Source: an uncultured Sphingomonadaceae bacterium (GTDB taxonomy: Bacteria > Pseudomonadota > Alphaproteobacteria > Sphingomonadales > Sphingomonadaceae). Taken from it: a stretch of 6,675 bases of DNA. Positions 1-6,123 of this stretch are shown piece after piece (position 1 is the first letter of the stretch; every line of letters begins with the position of its first letter). The notes under the pieces are model-generated. The model ran no database searches, was not told where the DNA came from, and saw only the letters and a program-made list of their open reading frames with translations. The stretch spans positions 1 to 6,675 of the forward strand of contig CALKXX010000048.1 in assembly GCA_938003725.1 (NCBI GenBank), in the 5' to 3' direction. The translations under genes were made by a program, and so were the position numbers.

Positions 1-1
1 T

Positions 2-1369
2 ATCAGGCTCGAAACCGGTCCCGATGTTTCAGAACCTGTTGCTGCAATGCTGCGTGACAATCTGTTGGCAGAAGGGACGACCGAAAGCCGTATAAATGGC
101 CTAGTTGGTCTGGGTGATTTGGATTTTCTGGTGGAGGAAGACCGTCCGGATTTGAAATTTACACCCTATAGTCCGCGGTTCCCGGAACGTATCAGAGAAC
201 ATGGCGGCGATTGTTTTGCGGCGATACGTGACAAGGACATTTTGATCCACCACCCCTATGAATCGTTCGAAGTGGTTATCGAATTCCTGCGGCAAGCTGC
301 AGCAGATCCAGATGTTGTGGCGATCAAACAGACACTATATCGGGCGGGCAAACAATCGGCCGTTATTCGCGCACTTATCGACGCCGCAGAAGCCGGGAAA
401 TCGGTCACAGCCGTTGTCGAGTTAAAGGCGCGATTTGATGAGGAGCAGAACCTGGTCTGGGCCAGCGAATTGGAGCGCGCCGGGGTGCAGGTCGTCTACG
501 GGTTTATCGAGTGGAAAACCCATGCAAAAATATCAATGGTGGTGCGTAAGGAAACCGAAGGATACCGGACCTACTGTCATTTTGGTACCGGCAACTATCA
601 TCCCGTAACGGCGAAAATATACACGGACCTGAGCTTCTTTACAGCCGACCCACAGGCGGCGCGCGACGCTGCGCAACTGTTCAACTATATCACGGGCTAT
701 GTAGAACCAGAAAAGCTGGAGCTCATCTCCATGTCGCCTCGTTATATGCGAAATGATATTATCGCACTGATTGACAAGGAAATCGCAAACGAACGATCTG
801 GTAAGCAAGGAATGATCTGGGCGAAAATGAACTCACTCGTGGATCCTGCATTGATCGAAAAACTATATGCTGCCAGCAACGCAGGTGTTGAGATTGACTT
901 TGTGATCCGCGGCATCTGTTGTCTTCGTCCCGGAGTTCCGGGCATGTCGGACAATATCCGGGTAAAGTCCGTCGTCGGACGGTTTCTGGAACATAGCCGG
1001 ATTTGGGCATTTGGTAATGGCCGCGATTTACCGAATGATGATGCGCGGCTCTATATTTCATCAGCTGACTGGATGCCGCGCAATCTGGACCGCCGAGTTG
1101 AATATATGATGCCCATCAGGAACAAAACCGTCCATGATCAGATCTTGGATCAGGTAATGGTGGCAAACCTGATCGACGATGAACAGAGCTGGGAGCTGGA
1201 TTCAGAAGGAAATTATGACCGGGTTCCACCATCGGACAAACCGTTTAACCTGCACCGCTATTTCATGACAAACCCGTCTTTATCCGGCCGCGGAAAGGCT
1301 TTGAAAAAGAGCAACGCGGTTCCGCGTCTAAGTTTGCGTCGCCGCAAGAAGAAAACCAACGGCGCATAA
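2..1369 (+). CDS. ppk: Polyphosphate kinase PPK1, C-terminal 455 codons (5' truncated by window edge)
   Basis: PPK1 reversibly transfers the gamma-phosphate of ATP to a growing inorganic polyphosphate chain. The reading frame is open from base 2, so the N-terminal and head domains (roughly 250-280 residues, judged from the usual ~700-residue length) lie outside the window. What remains covers the two phospholipase-D-like catalytic domains. Visible signatures are DILIHHPYESF, IKQTLYR, VVELKARFDEEQN, THAKI, CHFGTGN, LVRG-like VIRGICCLRPG, SDNIR, FLEHSRIW and SSADWMPRN. The histidines matching E. coli His435 (autophosphorylated), His454 and His592 are all present, encoded at 521-523, 578-580 and 992-994, so the enzyme should be active. 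The protein ends in a very basic tail: 11 Lys/Arg in the last 27 residues. Only two bases separate its stop from ppx, so the two genes are almost certainly one operon. The promoter is upstream of the window. Confidence 0.97.
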   Translation: MRLETGPDVSEPVAAMLRDNLLAEGTTESRINGLVGLGDLDFLVEEDRPDLKFTPYSPRFPERIREHGGDCFAAIRDKDILIHHPYESFEVVIEFLRQAAADPDVVAIKQTLYRAGKQSAVIRALIDAAEAGKSVTAVVELKARFDEEQNLVWASELERAGVQVVYGFIEWKTHAKISMVVRKETEGYRTYCHFGTGNYHPVTAKIYTDLSFFTADPQAARDAAQLFNYITGYVEPEKLELISMSPRYMRNDIIALIDKEIANERSGKQGMIWAKMNSLVDPALIEKLYAASNAGVEIDFVIRGICCLRPGVPGMSDNIRVKSVVGRFLEHSRIWAFGNGRDLPNDDARLYISSADWMPRNLDRRVEYMMPIRNKTVHDQILDQVMVANLIDDEQSWELDSEGNYDRVPPSDKPFNLHRYFMTNPSLSGRGKALKKSNAVPRLSLRRRKKKTNGA

Positions 1370-1371
1370 CC

Positions 1372-2877
1372 TTGCAGATTACCGAGATTTTCAAACCAAC
1401 GGCCAACAAGAAAGCAACGGCCAATAGACGAACAGCAATTGTTGATATCGGGTCAAATTCGATTCGGCTCGTTGTCTATCAGGGACCAGCCCGCGTTCCG
1501 GCCATATTGTTCAATGAAAAAGTGATGGCTGGCCTTGGCAAAGAATTGTCGACTTCCGGAGCCATTGCAGATGACTCGATGCAGTTGGGCATCACCGGAC
1601 TGAAACGCTTTTACAAACTTTGCCAGGAGATGGAGGTTGATGCCATAGAGAGTTTTGCAACCGCCGCTGTCCGAGATGCTTCCAATGGCTCGGAATTTTT
1701 GAAGGCCGCAAAACAGATCGGTTTTAAAACGACCGTATTACAAGGCGAAGAAGAGGCCGAACTTGCTGGATTGGGGGTTGTTTCGGCAATCCCGCATGCC
1801 AAAGGAATAGTTGGCGACTTAGGCGGCGGCAGTCTGGAACTTGCGATGCTCGAAGATGGCAAAGTCACGAACCGCCATTCTTTTCCTTTGGGTGTTCTGC
1901 GCGTTGCTGACTTGCGGGCAAAAGGAAAAGACAAACTGAAACGGCATGTGCGAAAAATGCTCAAAAAAACGGGATGGGAAAAGGGTGCACAGGGATTGCC
2001 TTTCTATCTGGTCGGCGGTTCATGGCGTTCGCTGGCGCGACTAGATATGCACACCAGCGGATACCCGCTGCCAGTTATCCATCACTATGAGATGGAGCCC
2101 CATCGCGCCCGTCGACTAGTGAGCAAGCTGGCCCGCTTGAACAAGGTCAAGCTTAAGGAAGTTCCGGGCCTTTCAACGTCACGGATCCCGACATTGGATG
2201 ATGCGGCGTGGCTTTTGTCGTTCATCGTCCGGTATCTGGACAGCAGCGAGATGATCGTTTCTGCTTATGGGGTTCGGGAAGGCGTGTTGTTTCAAAAGCT
2301 GTCCGAGCAAGAGGCAAAGCGCGATCCTCTGTTACTAGCGACCGAAGATGCGGGTGCCGCGCAGGCTCGTTTCCCCGCTAATAGCAAGTTACTGGGTAGG
2401 TGGATTGCGGATATTTTTTCCGATGATCTGGCGGCGCATAAACGCATTCGTCAGGCGGCTTGCAATCTGGGGGACGTAGCTTGGCGAGCAAATCCGAATT
2501 TTCGCGCTGAACGTGGCTTGCAAATGGGGCTACATGGTAACTGGGTCGGAATCACTGGGCCGGAACGCGAAATGCTGGGGCAGGCGCTGTTTACCAGTTT
2601 TGGTGGCGGGGCTAAAATTTTTCCCGGAGGCGGACAACTGGCTAACGAAAAGGCCACGGAACGTGCGATTGCGTGGGGCCTTGCGATGCGGCTGGCGCAA
2701 AGGCTGAGCGGGGGTACTCGGCAACCACTGGAACAAACAACATTGCGCCGGGTAGACGGCCGATTGGAACTGGTCATTCCTTCCGGATTGTCAGAGCTAT
2801 ACGGGGATGCTGTGGCGAAAAGGCACAATCAGCTGGCCGCCCTTTTGAGTTTGGATCCAGTTCTATTGATTGCTTAG
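1372..2877 (+). CDS. ppx: Exopolyphosphatase / Ppx-GppA family phosphatase
   Basis: This enzyme removes terminal phosphates from polyphosphate and, in GppA-type members, can convert pppGpp to ppGpp; the sequence does not decide between them. The 501-residue length fits the family (about 500). The actin-like ATPase-fold core shows the phosphate-1 motif IVDIGSNSIRLVVYQG (residues 23-38), the catalytic-Glu region GEEEAELAGLG (125-135), the glycine-rich phosphate-2 motif GDLGGGSLEL (148-157) and LVGGSWRSLARL. The C-terminal HD-like half contains WRANPNFRAER and LHGNWVGITGPER. The start is TTG, two bases after the ppk stop: no ATG or GTG lies in frame between there and the DIGSNS motif, and the next in-frame ATG falls after that motif. 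There is no strong Shine-Dalgarno, only purine-rich AAGAAGAAAA some 17 bases upstream, so translation is probably coupled to ppk. The order ppk-ppx matches the E. coli operon. The stop interlocks with that of convergent rnd. Confidence 0.94.
   Translation: MQITEIFKPTANKKATANRRTAIVDIGSNSIRLVVYQGPARVPAILFNEKVMAGLGKELSTSGAIADDSMQLGITGLKRFYKLCQEMEVDAIESFATAAVRDASNGSEFLKAAKQIGFKTTVLQGEEEAELAGLGVVSAIPHAKGIVGDLGGGSLELAMLEDGKVTNRHSFPLGVLRVADLRAKGKDKLKRHVRKMLKKTGWEKGAQGLPFYLVGGSWRSLARLDMHTSGYPLPVIHHYEMEPHRARRLVSKLARLNKVKLKEVPGLSTSRIPTLDDAAWLLSFIVRYLDSSEMIVSAYGVREGVLFQKLSEQEAKRDPLLLATEDAGAAQARFPANSKLLGRWIADIFSDDLAAHKRIRQAACNLGDVAWRANPNFRAERGLQMGLHGNWVGITGPEREMLGQALFTSFGGGAKIFPGGGQLANEKATERAIAWGLAMRLAQRLSGGTRQPLEQTTLRRVDGRLELVIPSGLSELYGDAVAKRHNQLAALLSLDPVLLIA
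1397..1424 (+). repeat. Short direct repeat in the ppx 5' end
   Basis: The 10-mer CAACGGCCAA occurs at 1397-1406 and again at 1415-1424, an 18-base period that encodes TAN-KKA-TAN in the basic Ppx N-terminal extension. A related 11-mer, AAACCAACGGC, occurs at 1353-1363 (end of ppk) and 1393-1403. The repeats are read directly from the sequence. They suggest a small local duplication at the gene junction; no function is claimed. Confidence 0.5.
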
Positions 2878-2885
2878 GGCGGGCC
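2835..2885. other. Imperfect inverted repeat around the convergent ppx/rnd stop codons
   Basis: GGCCGCCC at 2835-2842 can pair with GGGC-G-GGCC at 2877-2885, giving eight G-C pairs with one bulged G and a 34-base loop that contains both stop codons. In principle it could act on both strands at the end of two converging genes. No T-tract follows on either side and the loop is long, so it is not a classical intrinsic terminator. Chance pairing in GC-rich coding sequence is a real alternative. Confidence 0.25.
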
Positions 2886-4070
2886 GTCGTCATTGCCACC
2901 TGATTCCGGTGTGTGCGTCATTTTTAGCTTTCCGTCTTTGACGGTGAAGCTCATGCGGCCTTCAATCAGATCAATCGCATCGCGGCCGAATTCGTCGTAT
3001 CGCCAACCTTCAAGCAGGGCGACACCTTCACGTTCACCGCTAACAATAGCCTCCAGATCACCGGCTCGCGCCAATAGTTTTGACGCAACATTCATTTCTG
3101 CCGAGCGTATCTTCAATAGCAATTTCAGGAGGTCAGCGACCAACGCATTGGATTTGCTGAATTTCTGTTTGCCGCCCTTGCGGCTTGGTAACTCTTCTTT
3201 GCTCAATGGTTCCGCACTGGCGAGAACTTTCATCAATCTTGCACCAATTTCGTTATTTTTCCAACCTGCGGACAAGCCGCGCACTTGGCCTAATTTGGAT
3301 TGATCCTTGGGTGGGTGGCCCGCAATATCCGCGAGGGTTTCATCTCTCATGATCCGGCCGCGCGGCAGGTCTTTCGATTTCGCTTCGCCCTCGCGCCATG
3401 CGGCCAACGCCTTCAACCGGCCAAGAGCATCCAGATTACGTCCCTGAAACTTAACGCGGCGCCATGATAATTCAGGATCGTTCACATAGTTATTTGGATC
3501 AGCGAGTTTTTCCATCTCGTCATTGATCCACATCCCGCGGCCATTTTCCATAAGTTGTTCAAGCATCATCGAAAATATTTTGGATAAATGTGTCACATCA
3601 CCAATGGCATATTCGATCTGACGATTGTTCAACGGGCGCCTGGACCAATCGGTAAATCTTGCACCCTTGTCCAAAGTGATTCCAAGCCAACTGTCGACGA
3701 GATTGGCATAACCAATTTGTTCGCTTGGCCCTAATGCCATCGCCGCGATTTGGGTGTCGAATATCGGATGAGGTGTTTTACCCGTCATATTGTGGATGAT
3801 TTCCACATCTTGTCCGCCTGCGTGGAAGATTTTGAGGACATCCTCATTGTTCACCAGAAGATCGAGCAGCGGTTCCAGATCAACATCTTTCGCCAACGGA
3901 TCAATCGCTGCCGCCTCCTTCCCATCCGAAATTTGGATGAGGCAGAGGATCGGCCAATAGGTATTTTCGCGCATGAACTCTGTATCCACAGCCACAAAAT
4001 CGGCAGTAGAAAATCGTTCGCAAATATCGGCAATGTCCTGACTGTCTGTCAGCAAAGGATGGATGTGCAT
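2874..4070 (-). CDS. rnd: Ribonuclease D (3'-5' exoribonuclease, DEDDy family)
   Basis: RNase D trims the 3' ends of tRNA precursors and other small structured RNAs using two metal ions. The exonuclease domain (about residues 1-175) holds all catalytic residues: Asp29 and Glu31 in FVAVDTEF, Asp88 in HAGGQDVEII, and Tyr154 with Asp158 in YAIGDVTHL, which places it in the DEDDy class. An HRDC RNA-binding domain follows at about 212-280 (LGRLKALAAWRE... DETLADIAGHPPK). The 398-residue length is close to E. coli RNase D (375). I place the start at the ATG at 4070 because AGGA lies five bases before it. An in-frame ATG at 4085 would add five residues (MYRIK), but that extension contains the ribosome binding site, so it is less likely. 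The gene is divergent from the pair at 4165-6011 and its stop codon interlocks with ppx. Confidence 0.95.
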   Translation of the reverse strand: MHIHPLLTDSQDIADICERFSTADFVAVDTEFMRENTYWPILCLIQISDGKEAAAIDPLAKDVDLEPLLDLLVNNEDVLKIFHAGGQDVEIIHNMTGKTPHPIFDTQIAAMALGPSEQIGYANLVDSWLGITLDKGARFTDWSRRPLNNRQIEYAIGDVTHLSKIFSMMLEQLMENGRGMWINDEMEKLADPNNYVNDPELSWRRVKFQGRNLDALGRLKALAAWREGEAKSKDLPRGRIMRDETLADIAGHPPKDQSKLGQVRGLSAGWKNNEIGARLMKVLASAEPLSKEELPSRKGGKQKFSKSNALVADLLKLLLKIRSAEMNVASKLLARAGDLEAIVSGEREGVALLEGWRYDEFGRDAIDLIEGRMSFTVKDGKLKMTHTPESGGNDDGPP

Positions 4071-4075
4071 TTTTA

Positions 4076-4079
4076 TCCT
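4076..4079 (-). promoter_or_regulatory. Ribosome binding site deciding the rnd start
   Basis: On the minus strand AGGA stands five bases before the ATG at 4070-4068. It falls inside the coding sequence if translation began at 4085, so it argues for the shorter protein. Confidence 0.65.
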
Positions 4080-4123
4080 ATACATCGGGCGGCCTGTCCC
4101 GCAAACCTTTCATGGGTATTCGG

Positions 4124-4133
4124 GGTCGCGACC
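4124..4133. promoter_or_regulatory. Perfect 10-base palindrome in the divergent rnd / membrane-protein gap
   Basis: GGTCGCGACC is self-complementary and lies between two divergent genes, 54 bases from the rnd start and 31 bases from the start at 4165. The position suits an operator for either gene. I could not find a convincing -35/-10 pair on either strand of the 94-base gap (4071-4164). A regulator binding site is inference only; a single 10-base palindrome can be chance. Confidence 0.25.
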
Positions 4134-4151
4134 GATTTATCGTTTGAAAAC

Positions 4152-4158
4152 GGGGAGG
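4152..4158 (+). promoter_or_regulatory. Ribosome binding site for the small membrane protein
   Basis: GGGGAGG sits six bases before the ATG at 4165. It fixes this start over the in-frame ATG at 4063, which would overlap the rnd start and has no comparable site. Confidence 0.75.
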
Positions 4159-4164
4159 CATATC

Positions 4165-4497
4165 ATGTCTGTTTGGACAATCATCATCATCGCGATTCTT
4201 GCGCTTTTGCTCTTTGGTCAGGTCATGGCGACTTGGGGAGACGCTTATCTGGCTGTCGCTGATCCTCGTCCAGTTGGCGGGAAGACCATAGAGATCACTA
4301 TATTGGCCTGGGGCTTTGCTGCACAGCGCGGACGTTCGTTGCAAGTCGACGATTGCGCTAATATGGGAATCAACGACGTGCGCATGTTCATGACGGGCAG
4401 GGCCGTAGTCATCTGCTTCCTGACATTCGGTTTTATCCGTAAGGTCAGTATCGCCTATCGCTGCTATGCGGGCGACAGCAATGTAGGGGAGGCCTGA
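4165..4497 (+). CDS. Small membrane protein of unknown function (110 residues)
   Basis: I do not recognise this protein. It opens with a strongly hydrophobic stretch (about residues 3-22, VWTIIIIAILALLLFGQVMA), a likely membrane anchor without a signal-peptidase site, and has a second hydrophobic segment at about 80-91 (AVVICFLTFGFI) followed by basic residues. The middle (about 23-78) is soluble in character, and there are three cysteines (64, 84, 100). A hairpin with both termini on the same side of the inner membrane is the simplest topology. A strong ribosome binding site precedes it, and its TGA overlaps the ATG of the FAD oxidase by one base (TGATG), so the two are translationally coupled and may work together, for example by holding the oxidase at the membrane or linking it to the respiratory chain. 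That role is inference. It is divergent from rnd. Confidence 0.72.
   Translation: MSVWTIIIIAILALLLFGQVMATWGDAYLAVADPRPVGGKTIEITILAWGFAAQRGRSLQVDDCANMGINDVRMFMTGRAVVICFLTFGFIRKVSIAYRCYAGDSNVGEA
4485..4492 (+). promoter_or_regulatory. Ribosome binding site for the FAD oxidase
   Basis: AGGGGAGG lies four bases before the ATG at 4497, inside the last codons of the upstream gene. It supports this start and, with the TGATG overlap, translational coupling. Confidence 0.75.
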
Positions 4498-6011
4498 TGA
4501 CCCAAGTTATTCACCTCGGTCAGCAAATCTGGACAAATTATCACAAAACTGCAGCATGCAATCTGAAAAGCCGAATTGAACTCGTCAACGGCAATGAACG
4601 ATCAGGCCGGGACTGCCTGAAAAACGTTGCTGAAACCGTGTTAGCACTGCTCAAAGAAGCCAAGCAGTACAATATCCCTGTCCGGCCAGTAGGAGCTGGC
4701 TGGTCTCCCTCCCCAATTAATATTGTTGAGGATGGTTGGCTGATAGAAACCATGCGGCTCAACCGAACATTCAAACTGAATAATGCGGCCGTGCACGCCG
4801 ATTGCGATATCGCGCCAGAAGCTCTCCTGTTGGTGCAATGCGGTGCAACCGTGGACGAGGTGTATGAAAGTGCCGAAGAATTGGGGCGTTCATTGCGTAC
4901 CGGCGGCGCCAGCAACGGCCAGAGTTTTGCTGGTGCTTGCGCAACCGGGACCCATGGTAGCGTCTGGAAATCAGGAGGGATCCAAGATCATGTAAGGGCC
5001 ATCCAGATTGTCACACCGCAGCGTATTTTATGGATTGCGCCTGAAAAAGAAGTGCTATCCGATGATTTTATCGCCGACACCGGGTCAGAGATAGTTCGAG
5101 ATGATCGTATATTTGCTGCCTGTCAGGTGCATGTTGGCGCCATGGGTTTTGTGACAGCATTACTAATCGAAACCGACCCTATTTACATGGTTCAGAACAT
5201 TCAAAAGGCTGCGAAGATTGAGCGTGAGCATATCAATTGGCTTTGTGCCGGGGAGTTTACAAAATTTTCTCGTGAATTTGGATTGAACGAAGAGCCTTAT
5301 TTTCAACAGGTCATTCTAAATCCGTTTGATCCATTCGATAAAAAATGCCTTTTGCGGTTTTTGTACAAGCGCCCCTTCGATCCCGATTTACCGGCACCGC
5401 CGCCGCCACAGATGGGTGCCGGTTATGATGCACTAACGCTGCTCGGCAAAGTGATGGCAAATACAGATTTGTTTAAAGCGAACATTCTGCAACTGGCCAT
5501 GGAGCGTGGATATCCCAAAGATCGCGATGTTGACGATCCGGATGCGATTGCAACATGGGGCAACACGACGGAAGAACACGCGCCGATTGCAAATTTGTTC
5601 AATGGATCGGTGACGTTGGATCGCAGCAAACTGAGCGACGTGTTTGATCTGATAATTGATAGCTTTAGGGAAGGCGGCGGCGGAACCGTGGTAACTTTGC
5701 GCTTCGTGCATCAGGCTCAAGGGCTCCTTGCCCCGGCGCGCTGGAAGGAAAATGTCGTTATCGATTTTGACGGGCCGAATTTGGAATCCAGCCATGAGGG
5801 TTACAAAAAAGTTGTTGCGGCGTTAGACGATGCTGGCGTCCCCTTTACCCGTCATTGGGGCAAGACGAACAACCTTGATGTCCGCCGCGTCAGAAGTGAC
5901 TATGAACAAAATATGCCAGTCTGGAAGTGGGCGCAATCGCAGCTAATGCCTGATGAAGCAGATAGACAGGTATTTGCGAACCAGGAATTGGTCAAACTGG
6001 GCCTAATATAA
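4497..6011 (+). CDS. FAD-binding oxidoreductase, VAO family, D-arabinono-1,4-lactone oxidase (ALO)-like
   Basis: Members of this family oxidise aldonolactones, alditols or related sugar alcohols using FAD, passing electrons to oxygen or another acceptor. The substrate here cannot be read from the sequence. The FAD (PCMH-type) domain occupies about residues 35-220, with PVRPVGAGWSPSPI (61-74), the glycine-rich SLRTGGASNGQSFAGACATGTHGS (132-155, THG at 152-154) and GAMGFVTALLIET near 217-229. The C-terminal ALO-type domain ends with the family HWGK signature (453-456) and FANQELVKLGL. Trp69 replaces the His that carries covalent FAD in many relatives, so flavin is probably bound non-covalently. 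A proline run (APPPPP-like, about 299-306) forms an unusual linker. There is no signal peptide, so it is probably cytoplasmic. At 504 residues it is longer than the ~420-440 of bacterial alditol oxidases. It overlaps the small membrane-protein gene by one base. Confidence 0.88.
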   Translation: MTQVIHLGQQIWTNYHKTAACNLKSRIELVNGNERSGRDCLKNVAETVLALLKEAKQYNIPVRPVGAGWSPSPINIVEDGWLIETMRLNRTFKLNNAAVHADCDIAPEALLLVQCGATVDEVYESAEELGRSLRTGGASNGQSFAGACATGTHGSVWKSGGIQDHVRAIQIVTPQRILWIAPEKEVLSDDFIADTGSEIVRDDRIFAACQVHVGAMGFVTALLIETDPIYMVQNIQKAAKIEREHINWLCAGEFTKFSREFGLNEEPYFQQVILNPFDPFDKKCLLRFLYKRPFDPDLPAPPPPQMGAGYDALTLLGKVMANTDLFKANILQLAMERGYPKDRDVDDPDAIATWGNTTEEHAPIANLFNGSVTLDRSKLSDVFDLIIDSFREGGGGTVVTLRFVHQAQGLLAPARWKENVVIDFDGPNLESSHEGYKKVVAALDDAGVPFTRHWGKTNNLDVRRVRSDYEQNMPVWKWAQSQLMPDEADRQVFANQELVKLGLI

Positions 6012-6045
6012 CTGCTGCCAATCGCATGGGTGCGTGACGATATAC

Positions 6046-6074
6046 TTGACAAATGCGCCGTTCCCCTGTGTTAC
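6046..6074 (+). promoter_or_regulatory. Putative sigma-70-type promoter for aspS
   Basis: TTGACA at 6046-6051 is a perfect -35 consensus. Seventeen bases downstream stands TGTTAC (6069-6074), a weak -10 matching TATAAT at three positions. Transcription would begin near 6081, just ahead of the leader hairpin, about 43 bases before the aspS ATG. The -35 and spacing are good; the poor -10 lowers confidence. It would let aspS be expressed independently of the oxidase pair. Confidence 0.45.
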
Positions 6075-6084
6075 GCGCGCAGAC

Positions 6085-6112
6085 GTTGCCATATTGGCAA
6101 CTGCCAGTTTTT
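6085..6112 (+). other. Overlapping hairpins in the aspS leader (possible attenuator, terminator or mRNA 5' stabiliser)
   Basis: GTTGCCATATTGGCAAC (6085-6101) is a perfect 7-bp stem with a 3-base loop. A second hairpin uses the same 3' arm: 6093-6098 (ATTGGC) pairs with 6103-6108 (GCCAGT, one G-U pair) around the loop AACT and runs straight into TTTT (6109-6112), the layout of a weak intrinsic terminator. The two stems exclude each other. ATTGGCA (6093-6099) can also pair with TGCCAAT at 6016-6022, just after the oxidase stop. The stems are seen directly; regulation is inference. A simple terminator for the oxidase transcript is an equally good reading. Confidence 0.45.
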
Positions 6113-6123
6113 AAAGGTCCATC

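Noticed and set aside
2451..2828. Open frame of 125 codons antisense to the ppx 3' end.
   Set aside because: The ppx frame carries the conserved C-terminal domain; the antisense product is Ser/Pro-rich and motif-free.
4063..4164. In-frame upstream ATG that would extend the small membrane protein by 34 residues and overlap rnd.
   Set aside because: It has no ribosome binding site and its added residues look non-coding, while GGGGAGG stands at the right distance from 4165.
4071..4164. Possible promoters (TATACAT on +, TATAGG preceded by TTGCGG on -) in the divergent gap.
   Set aside because: Neither has a good partner box at proper spacing with a sensible distance to the start codon; the minus-strand -10 overlaps the rnd ribosome binding site.
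4165..4240. The small protein's start (VWTIIIIAILALLLFG) resembles the TatA/TatE N-terminus, which has a similar hydrophobic run ending in LLLFG.
   Set aside because: The Lys/Arg-rich amphipathic helix that must follow in TatA is missing; instead there is ATWGDAYLAVADPRP and later a second hydrophobic segment. The likeness is limited to hydrophobic residues.
3750..4262. Open frame of 170 codons on the + strand opposite the rnd 5' half.
   Set aside because: Most of it is antisense to the conserved exonuclease domain of rnd, it crosses the start of the small membrane gene in another frame, and it has no recognisable motif.
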